A stretch of DNA of 64,000 nucleotides from Prostheceraeus crozeri. Lineage: Eukaryota; Platyhelminthes; Polycladida; Euryleptidae. Below are positions 1-10,925 of the stretch, piece by piece. The notes beneath the pieces were generated by a model that searched no databases, was not told where the DNA came from, and was given only the letters and a program-made list of their open reading frames with translations. Where the stretch lies: NCBI GenBank assembly GCA_907163375.1, contig CAJQUW010010459.1, forward strand, positions 1 to 64,000. Direction: 5' to 3'. Every line of letters begins with the position of its first letter. Positions within the stretch are counted from its first letter, which is position 1. The position numbers and the translations under genes are program-made.

Positions 1-1269
1 GAAAATGTTCAAATATAGATGATGATGGTGAAATCGGCTACATTTTTGATTTAGATTTAGAGTATCCTGCAGCCATTCATTGATGACACTGCCGATTTCC
101 ATTAGCTCGAAAGAAATGCAGATGATTGAAAAGAGAATGTTTTCACACTATATGAAAAATCTATATGAAAAAGTAAGAACCCAATACACATTTTTCTTCT
201 TATCAAGAAACTTCTGCTCCATCAATTTGATAGGGAAAATTAATGACACACTCTCCACTATTCAATTTTAAAATTTTACTTGAGCATGGGCATGAGAATC
301 AAGAAGATTCATAGTGGCATAAAATTCACACAAAAGCCTTGGTTAAAACATACATTGATATGAACTCTCAAAAGAGGGCTCAATCAAACACTGACTTCGA
401 AAAGTCATTCTACAAATTGAAAAATAATTCTTTATATGGTAAAACAATGGAAAATGTAAGGAGAAGGAAAAAATTTAAACTAGTCAACAATGAGAAACAA
501 CTACTGAAATTGTCAAATCATCCTCTCTAATGTTCAACCCAAAATATTTGATGAAGATCTGGTTGGTATGGAAATGTACAAACCTTCAATAGTTTTAAAT
601 AAATTAATATATGTTGGTCAAGCAGTACTTGACTATAGTAAGTTGGAAATGTATCAATTATATTTACAATGATCTAAAAGGGTGTCCACTGATAAATAGA
701 ACGCGCGGCTTTGTGAGGTGATACCGGACAAGTTTCTTCCTATGTTTATACACATCACCCATCTGTCCGTCTGGAAGAGTATACTTTCTATACTTCGGTT
801 GAAAAGTTTTGACTCTTCAAACTATGACAGTCATCACCGACTATCCTCAACTACAAACAAAGCTAGATTAGGTTGTTTTAAGGATGAGTGTGCTGGAAAG
901 TTTGCTTGAAGGAAATGATCCTACTAAAACCGAAAATGTATTCCATGATATATCTAGGACACTTACGAATCATAGCATCAAACGTGCAAAAAGGAATTCA
1001 GAGAGCAGCAGTTAAAAAATTGAAACATGATGACTATAGGAGTGTCTATTATAGTGAGAATGATACAAACTGAAGATATGACACTTATAAATTCAAAAAA
1101 TCACATAGTTAGCACAAAATCATTTAGGAAGCGAGGTCTTTCACTTTGGGAGGATAAGCGCTGTTGGCTGGATAAAAATTTATCATTACCATATGGACAC
1201 TATAGCCTAGGTCTTCCCCCACCGTCGAAGAGAAGGAGATGCCTTCCTGTCACAGGTGATGTAGAATAA
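1..1269 (+). pseudogene. Protein-primed DNA polymerase B, C-terminal part, broken
   Basis: Consecutive fragments in shifting frames follow the order of a protein-primed family B polymerase. Near 20-90 is a GYIFDLDLEYP stretch typical of the palm start. Near 330-480 is the motif-B region with FEKSFYKLKNNSLYGKTMEN. Near 550-650 is a segment ending in VGQAVLDYSKLEMYQL. Near 790-910 is SSTTNKARLGCFKDE, and near 920-1050 LKPKMYSMIYLG. The C-terminal block near 1140-1200 reads LWEDKRCWLDKNLSLPYGHY. The YxDTDS catalytic block expected between about 650 and 790 is not recognisable, and frame changes occur near 330, 530, 650, 910 and 1075. It would replicate the element from a protein primer; this copy cannot work. 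Confidence 0.88.
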
Positions 1270-1927
1270 GTCTAAATAAAAACAATATAATTATTCCACT
1301 TGTAATAGATTCTTGCGATTGCTGCATCTTCCGACATGTAGCAACACTTAAATACTAATACATAAGTTAGTTCTTACTAAAATTGAGAATTTCTACATCT
1401 TTCCGATATGTAGAAATGATTACTAATAAATAGGTAGTCCTAACTGTGATATGAATATGTGAAGAATTTGTACTCAACATCATTCCGATATGTTGAGACT
1501 AATAAAATAACAAAACTTTAGGCAAAACATTAAACTTAAATTTGAAACATAGCTTTCGGAAACATGCCTCATTACATTAGAACATGGAAACTTAGTGACG
1601 TTCAAAACGTTCACATAACAAAATCTAAAAGAATAGCATTTCGTCATTCAATAGCAAAGAGTGATCGAAAACATCGGGGCGTTTGCATTAGTATTGACTC
1701 ATTGCCTTCACTGAAAGACTTTTGCGGATCTCATTGACAACCATAAAGACTCGGATCAAGATTCCTCTCGATGACAAGGTATGGATAAAGTGTGATTCAT
1801 CAGTCAAACTATACGTCTGTTCACACAAAACGTGAAGATGTTGAATATCGATTTTTTCGTTTCAGTGACGTCACATGGGAAACCTTTCCCAAGGAGATAC
1901 TACCACAGATAACGTCATTCATTAAAG
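1270..1927. other. Polinton spacer between polymerase and the next plus-strand ORFs
   Basis: No coding signal is visible. The stretch from about 1310 to 1500 has loosely repeated phrases built on 'cttccgatatgtag' and 'cattccgatatgttg'. A perfect CRE-type octamer TGACGTCA sits at 1866-1873, about 55 bp before the next plus-strand ORFs. Confidence 0.4.
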
Positions 1928-2422
1928 ATGGAGGACATCAAACGGTTTGGAAGTTGTAAATCGGATGTTAACTACAAAAGCAAAGTCAAAACTCAATCTA
2001 CAAGAGATCGAGAGGAATATACCCAACCGAAAACAATGGTTACTGATAAAACGCAAATTGGAAGCCGAACAACGAGGCTTACATCTTGGAAGACCCTCAA
2101 TGTTAACATGGAGGATTCAGAGGAAGGATAGATCTCTCACTATCCTATTCTTTGCAAATGGAACAATCCCCATGTATTTGGAAGGGTCATGGAGGGTGAT
2201 CTCTCATATTTACACATTAACATTTGGAACATGTTACTTGGTGATTCATTATCTGATTGGAAAGTGAAGACAATGACCGTGTTATGTGAAAAAATTACAC
2301 TATCAACTATGCATTTCCGTAAAGTTACATCATCACATAATCTAACTTATGAAGTGGAGTTATTTCCAGCAGCTCAATTGACTAACTGGCATCCATATCA
2401 TGTTCATGTGTTCCATAATTGA
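1928..2422 (+). pseudogene. Unrecognised Polinton gene remnant
   Basis: Three overlapping open stretches in different frames (1928-2131, 1947-2267, 2189-2422) cover this interval, as expected of one gene with frameshifts. The last stretch ends in AAQLTNWHPYHVHVFHN before a TGA. No family is recognised. It lies downstream of a CRE octamer at 1866 and converges on the minus-strand structural block, so it could be an accessory gene on the polymerase strand. The whole interval could also be chance open frames. Confidence 0.25.
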
Positions 2423-2660
2423 AAGATTGTGATAACCGGCATTAAAGACATAAGTGATGTGCCTCCCATCATATGTGATTTGAAAAATGTTTCATGAAAA
2501 CCAATTGTAGATTTTGTATATATGTGGATTAGATAATGAAATGTGAACATGTTTTTTGTATATATGTGAATAGATAATGAAATATGAGCATGTTTTTGTT
2601 TTCCTTATAAACCCTTGTTTTGGAAAAAAATGAGAGCAAGTTAATGATACAACATAAACT
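2423..2660. other. Spacer between convergent Polinton genes
   Basis: The stretch is AT-rich with no ORF. The phrase 'ttttgtatatatgtg.atagataatgaaat.tgaacatg' occurs twice in tandem around 2510-2590. It separates the convergent plus-strand and minus-strand gene blocks and probably holds the 3' ends of both. Confidence 0.4.
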
Positions 2661-3126
2661 TTATTTCAAAACTGTTTCAACATATTTAGTAAGAATTACA
2701 TCATTTTTATCACAGTTTTTTGAAAATAGTTCTAAAGCACTTTTACAGTTATTTTTCAATGGTCTCTCGTTGACAAAATAGAGTACATAGCCACCGCACA
2801 TTCGAGATGTATTACTTTGAAGTGGGAAACGATGTCACTTTCCTAACAGTCCAGGAAAACCTGTTCATCCATAATGCGATATCATGTAAACGAGGGTGAT
2901 TAAGAGAGTCAAAATATTCGGCAACTTTATAACGATTGATGTATACAGCAATCCAATGTTTTCCGGGAAGATTGTTGGTATCCGTATTGATGATAAGCGA
3001 ACAAGGATAGAAAGGAATTGAATCAGGTAAATTATCTCTAGAAAAGACATTGAGAAATTTTGTCTTGGAGTAGGGATGAGCTTTCCTCATTTTCCTCAAG
3101 ATTTCTATGTTGCTTAAGTTACTCAT
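2661..3126 (-). pseudogene. Adenain-like cysteine protease (Polinton PRO)
   Basis: This is the maturation protease of the Polinton virion module (C5/Ulp1-like fold). The ATG at 3126 opens a frame with GKHWIAVYI, which carries the catalytic His, and YFDSLN, the acidic site, at about residues 55-75. That frame stops at 2812. The catalytic Cys block MCGGYVLYF follows in another frame at about 2770-2800, so a small indel near 2825 has broken the gene. The second frame ends in TAA at 2661-2663, and an AATAAA overlaps that stop. The start codon overlaps the major capsid stop by four bases (ATGA). It would process virion precursors. Confidence 0.85.
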
Positions 3127-4461
3127 CTCTGATAGCTGACAGTCACGTCTCTCATTCTTGTTATCTCAACTTTGCTATCATAGATATCATAAATGAGACA
3201 AGTAATTGTTTTCTTCAAAGGTGACTCAAATGATACCTCCAGTCGTAGATTTCCAGGCTTTGTAACTCCTACGCTTTCACCACCTAGATCTGCATCTGCT
3301 GTGAGGTTGTACATAATGAAGAAGTAGCCATTCTTTGGTTGTACATATCCATTGTAATTCCATTTTGAATCGTCTGTATTAAACATGTTGAGGGCGGTTG
3401 AAAATAGAACCATATTCACGTGCGAATTTGCCATCTTTGAAATTAGGCTCATATTGCTTTGCAAGATACAAATTTCCCATCCTGATAGAGTGCTAGTTTG
3501 CTAACATTAAAGTGTTGGAAATTTGAATGGATTCTTTTCAAAAGCACAAATGAATGCCTCATTTTCCACAAATGTGATATACACCGCCTTTGGCATTGCA
3601 GTGGGAAAAAGATTTGGGTAGGCATGTAGGGCATGTGAGGATGATCCCGCACCAATTGTATATATCCCCCCTTCTGAAGTTTGTCAACACACTGTGATTA
3701 ACTGGATATATTGCATTGTTTTTCCTCAATCCTGTCGCATGCTCGTTGATGACTGACGGGTTCATTGTTACTCGCTTACATTGAGCACCGCATTACTTAT
3801 GTTTTTTTTGGGGGGGGGGGCGAACTTGATAGTTTGTTGCTCCAAAAGCCATTAACGCAAACTCAGGATTTGCACGAATAAATTTTATTTGCATTTTAAC
3901 CTGTGATAGCAGATATCTAGATTGACGAAGGAAATCAAGATAGACGGGTCCTTTCAAGTATAATTCCTTTGAATCCGCTGTTAAATCCATTCGTCTTTTC
4001 AACCCTGCATTTGAGACATCATCAAATTTCCCTTGCTGATCATCATACCACCCAGAAACTTGCAAGTGTGACTGTTTAGCTTGCTTTTGAAATTGAGTCA
4101 TTGTATGTATATATGCTCCATATGGATATGCTGGATCCCCTCCTTCAATCTGTTTGTCATTCAATATTAGATACACATCTGAGAACAGACTGGCAATAGG
4201 AAGATTTGCTAATCCCACTTTATCCTTGGATGAATCGATATTTGTACCATCAGTCTTCTTAATTTGTATACACAACTCTAAATCAATGGATTGACAGTCA
4301 ATATAATCTTGAGGATTGGCAGGTATATCAAACTGATAGGCTGCTGGTTACCATCGATATTTGTTGTGGGGGGAGGACTATGTCTACAATTGTTGAGGAG
4401 ATGATGTCTGTCTGATGAGGGGGAGAATCGAAGAAACACAAAGCGAATTGATACTCTGCAT
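3123..4461 (-). pseudogene. Major capsid protein (double jelly-roll), frameshifted
   Basis: Fragments in order from the N-terminus (high coordinates) match a Polinton major capsid protein. Around 4410-4450 is FALCFFDSPPHQTD in one frame, and around 4290-4340 DIPANPQDYIDCQSIDLEL. The long stretch 3793-4275 contains NLPIASLFSDVYLILNDKQI. At 3559-3765 is NPSVINEHATGLRKNNAIYP, at about 3480-3540 FQHFNVSKLALYQDGK, and the C-terminal jelly roll at 3123-3464 includes GYFFIMYNLTADADLGG. At least four frame changes (near 4350, 3800, 3660 and 3470) and a run of ten G near 3812 break it. The apparent start at 4459-4461 is not in frame with the first block. It forms the capsid shell in intact relatives. 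Confidence 0.88.
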
Positions 4462-4469
4462 CGTATTAG

Positions 4470-4960
4470 CTCTACAAATATGTTTGTCTTCCTTCGTTTT
4501 GACTTGTTTCTAGTAGCTGTGGAATTTCGTTTGCGCTTACCCCCCCCCCCTCTTGTTTTCACTCGACGTCTAGATTTAGAACGTGCTGCTCTAGTCGGCT
4601 TTTTACTTTTTCCTGCGTCTTTGCTTAGTAACTCGGACCTGATCCAACTTGTCTTGACTTCCTACGCTTCTTCCGAAAACTGTACGTCTCGTCTTTGTTA
4701 AATCATCTAATGCGTTCTATGGCAGATTGCTTGCGCGCAGCATTTTCATAGATTCACCGATATCCTCACTTGAAGCGCATCAAGCTGCAACATTTGCACC
4801 AAAATCTAAAGCCCTGCTTCCAACACGCTTCATGATTGGTACGCCATACTTTTTGAGTGTTGGAAGAACCATACGTCTGAGTGCACCAATTATGCCTCCT
4901 CCTACTTGTCGTCTACCTCCAACAAACACGGGATAACCGCTCTGATATGATGGTCATACT
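4470..4960 (-). pseudogene. Small basic glycine-rich Polinton virion protein (PX-like), broken
   Basis: It lies immediately upstream of the capsid gene on the same strand. The N-terminal part reads PVFVGGRRQVGGGIIGALRR, followed by a helical stretch ending FGANVAA and then a TGA at about 4782. Downstream, in shifted frames, are EDIGESMK and a very basic tail with KRKRNSTATRNKSKRRK that ends in TNIF. A short Gly/Arg-rich head, one amphipathic helix and a basic tail next to the major capsid gene are typical of the Polinton PX or membrane-active candidate. The function is inferred from position and composition. No in-frame ATG is seen at the 5' end. Confidence 0.6.
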
Positions 4961-5019
4961 GTAAATGCCTGTCATTATGACTATTGAATAACTATGGAAG
5001 TCACAATAGCGTAAAAGCC

Positions 5020-5923
5020 TTATTCTCGTGACCTAATATGTAGGGTCAAAACAGTAACACCACCACAGAACGGGTTACTACTTCTCCTGCATCATCATGA
5101 ATTGATATGTCAATTCTATTGATGAAATTTCGGCTGATTGGTAGATACATTGTGTTAAAAAATTCTCGATTGATTAGTTGCTTCCTTACGGATGAGAGAG
5201 GAAATGTGCGCAGAAGTGGGGCCTCAATGTCGCCAACCCTTGTATATTCAATAATGTTACAATAGACGTATAAGTTACTTATATCACGCTATAGAGATGG
5301 GGCTGTATCGCCTATTGAAGTACCTTCATAAATAGTTGATTTAGAGAATCCCAATGTGGTCGTTAACACGCTATCCAGCTAGATAAGAGAGTTCTTACCT
5401 ACCTTTAGAATCATCGCGTTTCTTATGTGGGTCATAAGAAAAGTGATATTCATCTGCATCAAGGTAATCTACACCAAACTCATTTAACTTTGTACACAAT
5501 TCAGATGGCGTTTTCAAGCTTTCAATGTTCAAATTAACTCTTTTTTACAAGTTCACTGGAAGTAGACAATTCATCACCCGATATGTCTTCGCTGTATACG
5601 TGGATATCCCATGAAGCATTTGTTGATGCTTTGAGTTTAGAAGAGGACAATTGAACCTTGAATGTATCATTTAATTCTGTCAACCAAGGTGCGCTTTCAA
5701 GGCCCTTAAACATCCAAATCATTTCAGATCCAAATTCAATAAAAACAGCGGACTCAGACTTTTCCAATGGTGTCTTTTTAGTAAAAACAATAAATTCTGC
5801 CTCCGTCTTCAAACAGTTAAATAAAGTTACTTTCTCTTTCTTATATTCACAAGTCATTAACGTTTCTGGGCACTGATCCTTGAAACTTTCTTGCAAAGTC
5901 TTCAACACTTCTAATGACCTCAA
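5020..5923 (-). pseudogene. Penton-like minor capsid protein, frameshifted
   Basis: The N-terminal two-fifths is open from 5923 to 5534 and starts RSLEVLKTLQESFKDQCPE. Later frames contain LNEFGVDYLDADEYHFSYDP (about 5430-5500), LYVYCNIIEYTRVGDIEAPL (about 5230-5280) and NTMYLPISRNFINRIDISIH (about 5100-5160). The last frame ends at TAA 5020-5022 after TLHIRSRE. The pattern 'YVYC.I.E...VGD...PLLR' followed by 'I...I.DD.G' is that of the Polinton minor capsid (PY) protein, which occupies the vertices. No clear ATG is visible; the open frame begins at a TTG. Confidence 0.8.
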
Positions 5924-5929
5924 ATTTTA

Positions 5930-6443
5930 TTTTTTACTCGGATGCTCCTTTTTTGTAATGCATACAATGCACAATTTCTACATTTAAAATCAGTGACTTT
6001 CCTCTCTCGAATTCCACCCACGTCCATTGTACCAATACCTTGATGAGAAAGTTGTTCTGGAATACCCAAAAGTATGATCTCAAATCCTTACCTAAATACA
6101 AGAAGAACATGCTTCCCTTCCTTCATCAATTTGTTGACCCCTTTATGACTGGTTTGTAGAATTTATTCAAAGTCAGCTTGAAGAGATCATTTATTCGTTC
6201 AAACATTCTACCGATTTCCTTTTCTGTATCTTGCAAGCTCATTGTGGGAACCTTAGAATCAAAAAGTTGACGTTGCAAATGCCTTAGTTTGAATTTTAAT
6301 CCATGTTTTTGAACAGATGGTAAAGATGTTCGAAAAAGGATGTAAATGTTAGATGATGAAAAAAGCCCATGTACCATGTAGACTATTTTGGAATGAATAT
6401 GCGAAGCAATCATCCTTCTCTCGCACTTCTTTATGTAATTCAA
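5930..6443 (-). pseudogene. Unrecognised Polinton gene remnant
   Basis: The frame 6126-6443 contains HLQRQLFDSKVPTMSLQDTE and ends KPVIKGSTN before a stop. A second frame downstream (5930-6065) reads LGIPEQLSHQGIGTMDVGGI and then a CxxC pair in KCRNCALYALQKR. Together they look like one gene interrupted near 6100-6125. I do not recognise the family. It lies between the integrase and the minor capsid gene on the same strand. Confidence 0.35.
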
Positions 6444-6704
6444 AATAGTTGTTCTTTAGCAAACTGATATCGTTTGTAATAAGTAATTTCAGTAGAGAGC
6501 AACTTCATGGGGTCCATGCAGAGTAATTGGGATTAGCGAATTCAACAGAGTATAGAGAGGTTTGTTACTTGGGAATATCTTGGGGTTGCTATTGCTTGGA
6601 AGAATGATATTGAAGTTAGTAGACATGTTAAAACTCATATATGGAAGAAGTCACATGCTATATTAGCTTTAAAAGTTACGAGTGTCTCCCATCTCCACAT
6701 TTTG

Positions 6705-7782
6705 GTAGATCCTGATGCGTTATCAGCTATTGAATGAGATCAGGATATCCTTTCCATTTAACTAGATATTTCCTTTTTTGATTGCCATGACCTTTCCTCC
6801 TAAAATAATTTTACTCAATCATATACACCTCTTCACTTCTGTCTACTACTTGCAATTCATAAGAGTAAAATTTTCCTTCAATTGGATTGCCATGGTAATC
6901 TATTAATTTGATACATGGTGGGTCTAAATTTTGTATTTACTTCATCCACAAAAAACTCTTCTTCAGATCCAATTAGGTAGATACCCCTTCTCAAATGTAG
7001 ACTTAACCTTTGAAATCCGATACTCTTTATCACCAACATTAATTTTCTTTTCATTGGAAATGTTTTTTCGCTTTTTATTCATACAATCGAAGCCATACAT
7101 CCATCGATTATCTGGGGTAACATCAACTGGTTTCATCTTAATGATTCGATGGTAGCTTTCATTGTAATCCTTAACAAATTTCTGCAGCTCACCTACCCAA
7201 ACATGTGTATTTTTTGCAGTGAAATAGCGCCATATTTTTGTCTTCAGTGTGCGATTGAACCTCTCAACCATGGCAGCTTTATAAGCACTTTTGACACTAA
7301 ACAATTCAACATTATGACTTTTAAGGAGACTTCGAACATGAGAGTTTTCGAATTCCTTCCCTTGATCGGTCTGTATTCTTTGCGGAACAAATCGCCCCTC
7401 ATCGAAAATGCTCTGAAAAGCGCGCTTCAACTTCTGGTCCTCGTTTAGATTTCAGCGCACGTGCCCAAGCATAGCGAGATAAATCATCTATTACGGTTAA
7501 GATGTATTTATAGCCATCATTGTACTGTGATATCTGTTGCATGTCAGCCAAGTCCGCTTGCCATTGACTATCTATATTGTTAACAACGTATTTTCTTGTT
7601 GGAAACCGCTTTCTCGCATTTTTGTGAAGAGTGTAAGTCGGTTGACTCCTCAACCACTTCTTGACTTTCTCTATTCCCAACCTGCTGCACGGAGCTAGAA
7701 CCTCCGGACGACTGAAACTTGCGGGATGATTTACAAGGTCGTAAATAAATCTTTTCTCTGAGTTTTCAACTGCTGTACTCAT
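6705..7782 (-). pseudogene. Polinton integrase (rve) with C-terminal chromodomain
   Basis: The retroviral-type integrase core is split over two frames. The first frame, from ATG 7782, carries QWQADLADM with the first catalytic Asp. The second frame (6963-7430) carries RIQTDQGKEF with the second Asp and AAMVERFNRTLK with the catalytic Glu. It ends with the SH3-like tail ISKVKSTFEKGYLPNW. After another shift come DYHGNPIEGKFYSYELQ and a chromodomain with KRKYLVKWKGYPD at about 6745-6790. The enzyme would integrate the element and make the 6-bp target duplication; the chromodomain would steer it to modified chromatin. Frameshifts lie near 7425, 6960 and 6760, so it is inactive. Confidence 0.9.
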
Positions 7783-7999
7783 GTCTTTGTTCTGATTTGC
7801 ACGCGTATTACTCGCACAGCAACTGCCTAACACAATTGATATCAACCTCTATGCCTCTTCTGCTTTACCTTCGAGCGCAGATTTCAAAACAGTCAGCAAA
7901 ATTTTTGTAACGACATGATATGAGAGAGGCTTAATTCATATTTGCTTAATATTTACCTATACCTCCTTCGCAACACGCATTGAGCGCCTAGTAGCTCTT

Positions 8000-8596
8000 T
8001 TTGGTTGCAGATCGTCGGGATCTGCAAGCTCTTCGCTTGACCGCCATCGTGGGTGTTTTACTCTTTGATCCATCTTGTAAGTGACCCTTATCCAATTCAT
8101 TCACAGTCGGTCCTCCAATAATATTGTTGAGGTACATTTTGATCAGATAAAATTTTCTGAAAATATGTCCACCCTTGTGGTGCACCTAGTTTTCGCCTTA
8201 CATCTCTGACATGCATATTGTAGAAAGGGTCATCTATGTGACTATTTCTTAATAACATCACCAGTTGTTTCATTCTATTATCTCCCCTCTCTCATTGAAC
8301 TTCACATGTGGATCAATGAAGTCAAATAATCGCTCAGCGCGCACACGATATGGTCGAGGTGTTGACAAGGTTATAAATCGTCGCAACTTGTCACGAATCT
8401 GTCGCCTCTCGTCCATGTTTTCAGGCTGCTAACTGCATTCGTCGATAGGGATCTTAATCATTCTGAATTTCCATATCCCTTTTGTGTTAGTTCCTTAAGT
8501 TGATTCGTAATAGGTTGTCTGATCTATATTTTTGACTTCCTGTGCACTTTGTAATGTAGTCAATTGTACATACTCCTCTTGAGGAATGACTACCAT
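8000..8596 (-). pseudogene. Conserved Polinton hypothetical protein, frameshifted
   Basis: The frame opens with MVVIPQEEYVQLTTLQSAQ at 8596. It continues after shifts with DERRQIRDKLRRFITLST (about 8360-8415), DFIDPHVKFNERGEIIE (about 8285-8335) and VRDVRRKLGAPQGWTYFQKI (about 8145-8210). The layout of an N-terminal 'V..P..EY..L', a basic helical middle, an 'F...GE' turn and a C-terminal 'P.GW..F...L....VP' is one I associate with an unnamed gene common in Polintons. Its function is unknown. It sits between the ATPase and the integrase on the same strand. Confidence 0.5.
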
Positions 8597-8649
8597 CTTT
8601 GATACGACATGTTTGAAAATAATAAGGCAACAAAGTACATTGCTTAAAA

Positions 8650-9297
8650 CTAACTGTGAACCGAGAAAACTGTCATTGGTTCAGCGGAATTAGGTTTGAT
8701 ATTTGTTCGAAATCGAACTTGTCGTTCCGGACATTCCTGGTTAGATCAATAAATAGATAAAACCATGTGGTTTCTTTGTTAACCTCTCATATATTCTTGC
8801 AAGTACTTTAGGTGGTTGACGTACTATCTGTCTACTGAGATGATGTATCACGGACTGCTATCTCTTGGATTTTTAAATAATTGCCAACATAATGTGTATT
8901 CAAACTTCTAGTTCTTTGCTCTTTCCCTCCATCGAAGATGTTTTGGGTGATGTAGATAATAAAAGCTTCCCTATGATGTGCAGTTTGAATGAACATTTCA
9001 GTTACATCCATTGAAGATTTGCTTTCTCGTAATAGATCATCTAATACTAGTAAGTCACCTGCTTTGATATCCTCAGTTGATGGCAACCCTTGCTTCACCT
9101 CATAACCTTTCTGGCGAAGTGCAGAATGTACGTAGTTGTGGTTGAAATATTCCATAATACCATTTGACTCTCTTAATTTCCTTGTTAAACATTTCATTTC
9201 TATATTGTAGCAATTCAGTTACAAATGTAGTTTTACCGGACTAACTTGGTCCAGCGACACACATTGTGCGATCAGTGAATAGACGAAAATCTGTCAT
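8650..9297 (-). pseudogene. FtsK/HerA-type genome-packaging ATPase with stop inside Walker A
   Basis: The ATG at 9297 opens a frame with the P-loop CVAGPS*SGKTTF; the stop (TAG, 9241-9243) falls inside the loop. After a frame change near 9190 the Walker B stretch GDLLVLDDLL and the sensor-like YITQN follow (8832-9120). The C-terminal segment at about 8650-8830, with LTKKPHGFIYL and a final TAG at 8650-8652, is again in other frames. The family packages DNA into virions of Polintons, adintoviruses and NCLDVs. Without an intact P-loop this copy is dead. Confidence 0.85.
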
Positions 9298-9439
9298 CTT
9301 ATAATTCCATTAACATTAAACTCATCATCCCGCTAATTTTGCTTAGAACAACAAACAGACACATGTTCCAGATCAAGTTTATTTACATTCAGAATAGAAA
9401 CTTTCAAGTTTACATTTACAAAATTAAAACATTTACAAA

Positions 9440-10179
9440 TTAAAACATTTGTGTTTCCTCATCACAATTAGGATTATAAAAAGTTTTCAAGTCAGCGTCT
9501 TGGCGCTTCAACTTCAATTTAGGATTCCCATCTTTAGATTTCCGCCCTCGCTTTTTGCTCTCTTCCTTCCCATCACTTGAAGCAGTCTTATCAATGTTAA
9601 TTAAACATTTATCAATTGGTAGTGGTTCATAGACTAGTTGAAGAACCTTCATTTTGCAAAAATGCGACTTTACCAGTCGAACCATGTGAACCAATATAAA
9701 GTCCGGTAACGTGCACTAAGCCCATATAGCGGCCCCGTTTTGAGATCCTCACACTCCATCGCTTTTGTAAAGAGATCGAATGCTTGAAAATGATCAGATA
9801 GTTTAAAAAACAGTGTATCGAATTCCGGCAATTCCTTATAACCAACTCCTTCCTCTAATGCCTTTCTCCAATGAGTGGGAGCACTTTCAGGCAGCTCAAC
9901 ACATTCTTTCGCGAAAGAGTCAATAGTTTTAAGAATCACCCGTTGCCATTTTGGAAAAGTCACTCGCATTTGTCTCATATTGCTATACCCTGATGTAGAC
10001 ATACCATTACTGTGGAAGAAAAATGGAACTTGAAGATAAAAGCCATCATCACCATAATTCAAGGTTTGAAAGTAGAACGTATTTCCAATCCCTTGCACCT
10101 TTCGTGTCGGACGAAGCTTCAAGAGATCTTGCTCAAAAGCGTCACCTTCCTCTCTGATTGTATACATTTTCTGAGTCAT
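9440..10179 (-). pseudogene. Unrecognised Polinton protein, mostly open then frameshifted
   Basis: From ATG 10179 the frame stays open for about 165 codons, with KVQGIGNTFYFQTLNYGDDG and NMRQMRVTFPKWQRVILKTI. It then breaks near 9720. The continuation passes through a frame with GLVHVTGLYIGSHGSTGK (about 9665-9725) and ends in a frame with a basic stretch GKEESKKRGRKSKDGNPK (9440-9620), which could be a nuclear or DNA-binding tail. No family is recognised. An AP-1 site (10283-10289) and TATA-like sequences (10265-10282) lie about 90-110 bp upstream, so the gene had its own promoter. Confidence 0.5.
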
Positions 10180-10264
10180 GTTTCAACAAGTACTAATTCG
10201 GAGCTTTCAACCAGCGCAAATGAATTGTCACTTGAAAGTGGTAAAATATCATTAAAGCGTCTTC

Positions 10265-10309
10265 CTTATATACACCTATATATGACTCATCAATCAAAGT
10301 GATGACGTG
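10265..10309 (-). promoter_or_regulatory. CRE-like, AP-1 and TATA elements of the 9.4-10.2 kb Polinton gene
   Basis: Reading on minus: a CRE half-type ACACGTCATCA (around 10301-10311), then TGAGTCA (10283-10289), then two TATA-like boxes within GTCATATATAGGTGTATATAAG (10265-10285). The gene's ATG is at 10179. Confidence 0.5.
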
Positions 10310-10388
10310 TCACTTTATCATTCGCTAACCTTATATTAACATTGCAGCAGTTGCTGCAATCCTTCCAAGCGGACTATTGATTACACCA

Positions 10389-10724
10389 TTAATACTGTTT
10401 CCAATAATCATTTAACATACTTAGAAACCCACCACCACCGCGCTGAATTAAGTTTCGCCTTTTCTTATCACTACTCCTTGGATTTGAAAACTTTTTAATG
10501 CTATTCAAAGAGCCAGCATTCAACAGAGGCTTGTAAATAGGTAGACATTTGTGTATTGCAAAAGCTAAATCACGAATGAAATCATCACTTGAATTTTGAA
10601 TCAATTTACACTTCTTCTTATTATCATGTATCCTGTTTAACTTTCGCAACGCCTTTTTAAACTGACTTGAAGGTTTGAAAGACCGTTTCGATTGACGAGA
10701 AGATGCCTTCCGTTTTACAGACAT
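10389..10724 (-). CDS. Small very basic Polinton protein (core-like)
   Basis: This is an intact 111-residue frame from ATG 10724. The first 50 residues are strongly basic (VKRKASSRQSKRSFKPS, then KKALRKLNRIHDNKKKCK). The tail carries a short glycine run, LIQRGGGGFLSMLNDYWK. A basic protein with a 'QRGGGF' C-terminus suggests a DNA-condensing or core protein of the virion, but I cannot assign it to a named family. It stands between two other minus-strand genes with short spacers and shows no break. Confidence 0.5.
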   Translation of the reverse strand: MSVKRKASSRQSKRSFKPSSQFKKALRKLNRIHDNKKKCKLIQNSSDDFIRDLAFAIHKCLPIYKPLLNAGSLNSIKKFSNPRSSDKKRRNLIQRGGGGFLSMLNDYWKQY

Positions 10725-10925
10725 TTTTATTCTAATATGGAAATAGATAATACAATTACGATTTTTGCTTAGTACTTACAACATTATATACAAAAGTTTA
10801 CAAGCATTCACACAGAGTTTGTTGCTGGTACTTATAAAATTACATAAAACACTTAACAAGCTGTAGAGGGAAACTGATATACACTCACATCGGCTAGAGT
10901 CTGATTTGTAGCAGTTATGAGCTAC

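Noticed and set aside
4480-4936. Plus-strand frames opposite the small basic Polinton gene
   Set aside because: They are shadows of the minus-strand Gly/Arg-rich coding sequence.
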